Positions 22,979 through 22,979 of a stretch of 22,979 nucleotides of DNA are shown here, in pieces; position 1 is the first letter of the stretch; every line of letters starts with the position of its first letter. Made by a program: the position numbers and the translations under genes. The notes under the pieces are model-generated. The model had not been told where the DNA came from. It saw only the letters and a list, made by a program, of their open reading frames with translations, and searched no databases. The DNA comes from a virus. The DNA is taken from IMG/VR virus record IMGVR_UViG_3300047547_000443, positions 1 to 22,979 of that record; one strand, given 5' to 3'.

Positions 22979-22979
22979 A

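Noticed and set aside
1-22979. Alternative genetic code explaining the terL TAA
   Set aside because: TAA, TAG and TGA all serve as ordinary stops here: TAA ends the portal gene, TAG ends the hub and HNH genes, TGA ends the peptidase and tape measure genes, often overlapping the next start.
1-22979. tRNA genes, CRISPR arrays, insertion sequences, integrase or attachment sites
   Set aside because: Looked for in gaps and on both strands by eye; no cloverleaf, regular short repeats with spacers, transposase or integrase motifs were seen.

Overview
This window is the structural module of a tailed double-stranded DNA phage or prophage, with an HK97-type head and a long siphovirus-type tail. The DNA is GC-rich. 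Every gene I accept lies on the minus strand and is transcribed from the right end to the left end. Genes are packed tightly, many joined by ATGA, GTGA or TAATG stop/start overlaps. I see no integrase, repressor, lysis or replication gene, so the window does not show whether the phage is temperate. The host cannot be named. Most starts lack a Shine-Dalgarno sequence, and several key genes have A/C-rich leaders instead, which suggests a host group with weak use of Shine-Dalgarno initiation.

In transcription order, the packaging and head region (22978 to 13189) holds an HNH homing-type endonuclease, the large terminase (terL), a small Cys/His-rich protein, the portal, a small CxxC protein, a minor head protein, a non-coding stretch with a terminator hairpin, the prohead protease, the major capsid protein with a fused N-terminal scaffold-like region, a strong terminator plus promoter, an acidic protein with HeH/LEM-like segments, the head-tail connector and a gp10-like neck protein.

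The tail region (13187 to 1) holds a tail terminator candidate, the tail tube protein, an intercistronic hairpin, a small protein, a G/GT-type tail chaperone pair probably made by -1 frameshifting, the tape measure, and a baseplate/tip series. That series is a distal-tail-like protein, a repeat-bearing protein, a modular beta-domain protein, a DUF2163-type hub with conserved cysteines, an NlpC/P60 peptidase, a 74-residue protein, a large J-like tip protein and the start of a further glycine-repeat protein cut by the window edge. The hub, peptidase and tip protein order matches gene transfer agents and related siphoviruses.

The most striking observation is in terL. Its Walker A motif is interrupted by an in-frame TAA inside nine extra bases, next to the HNH gene. 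Removing exactly those nine bases restores a canonical P-loop (GGAAGGGKS). The stop is flanked by GGT and GGC, two glycine codons normally read by the same tRNA. This is what a short translational bypass over a stop codon would look like, and it recalls the T4 gene 60/mobA mobile cassette. A disabling insertion or an assembly error remain possible.
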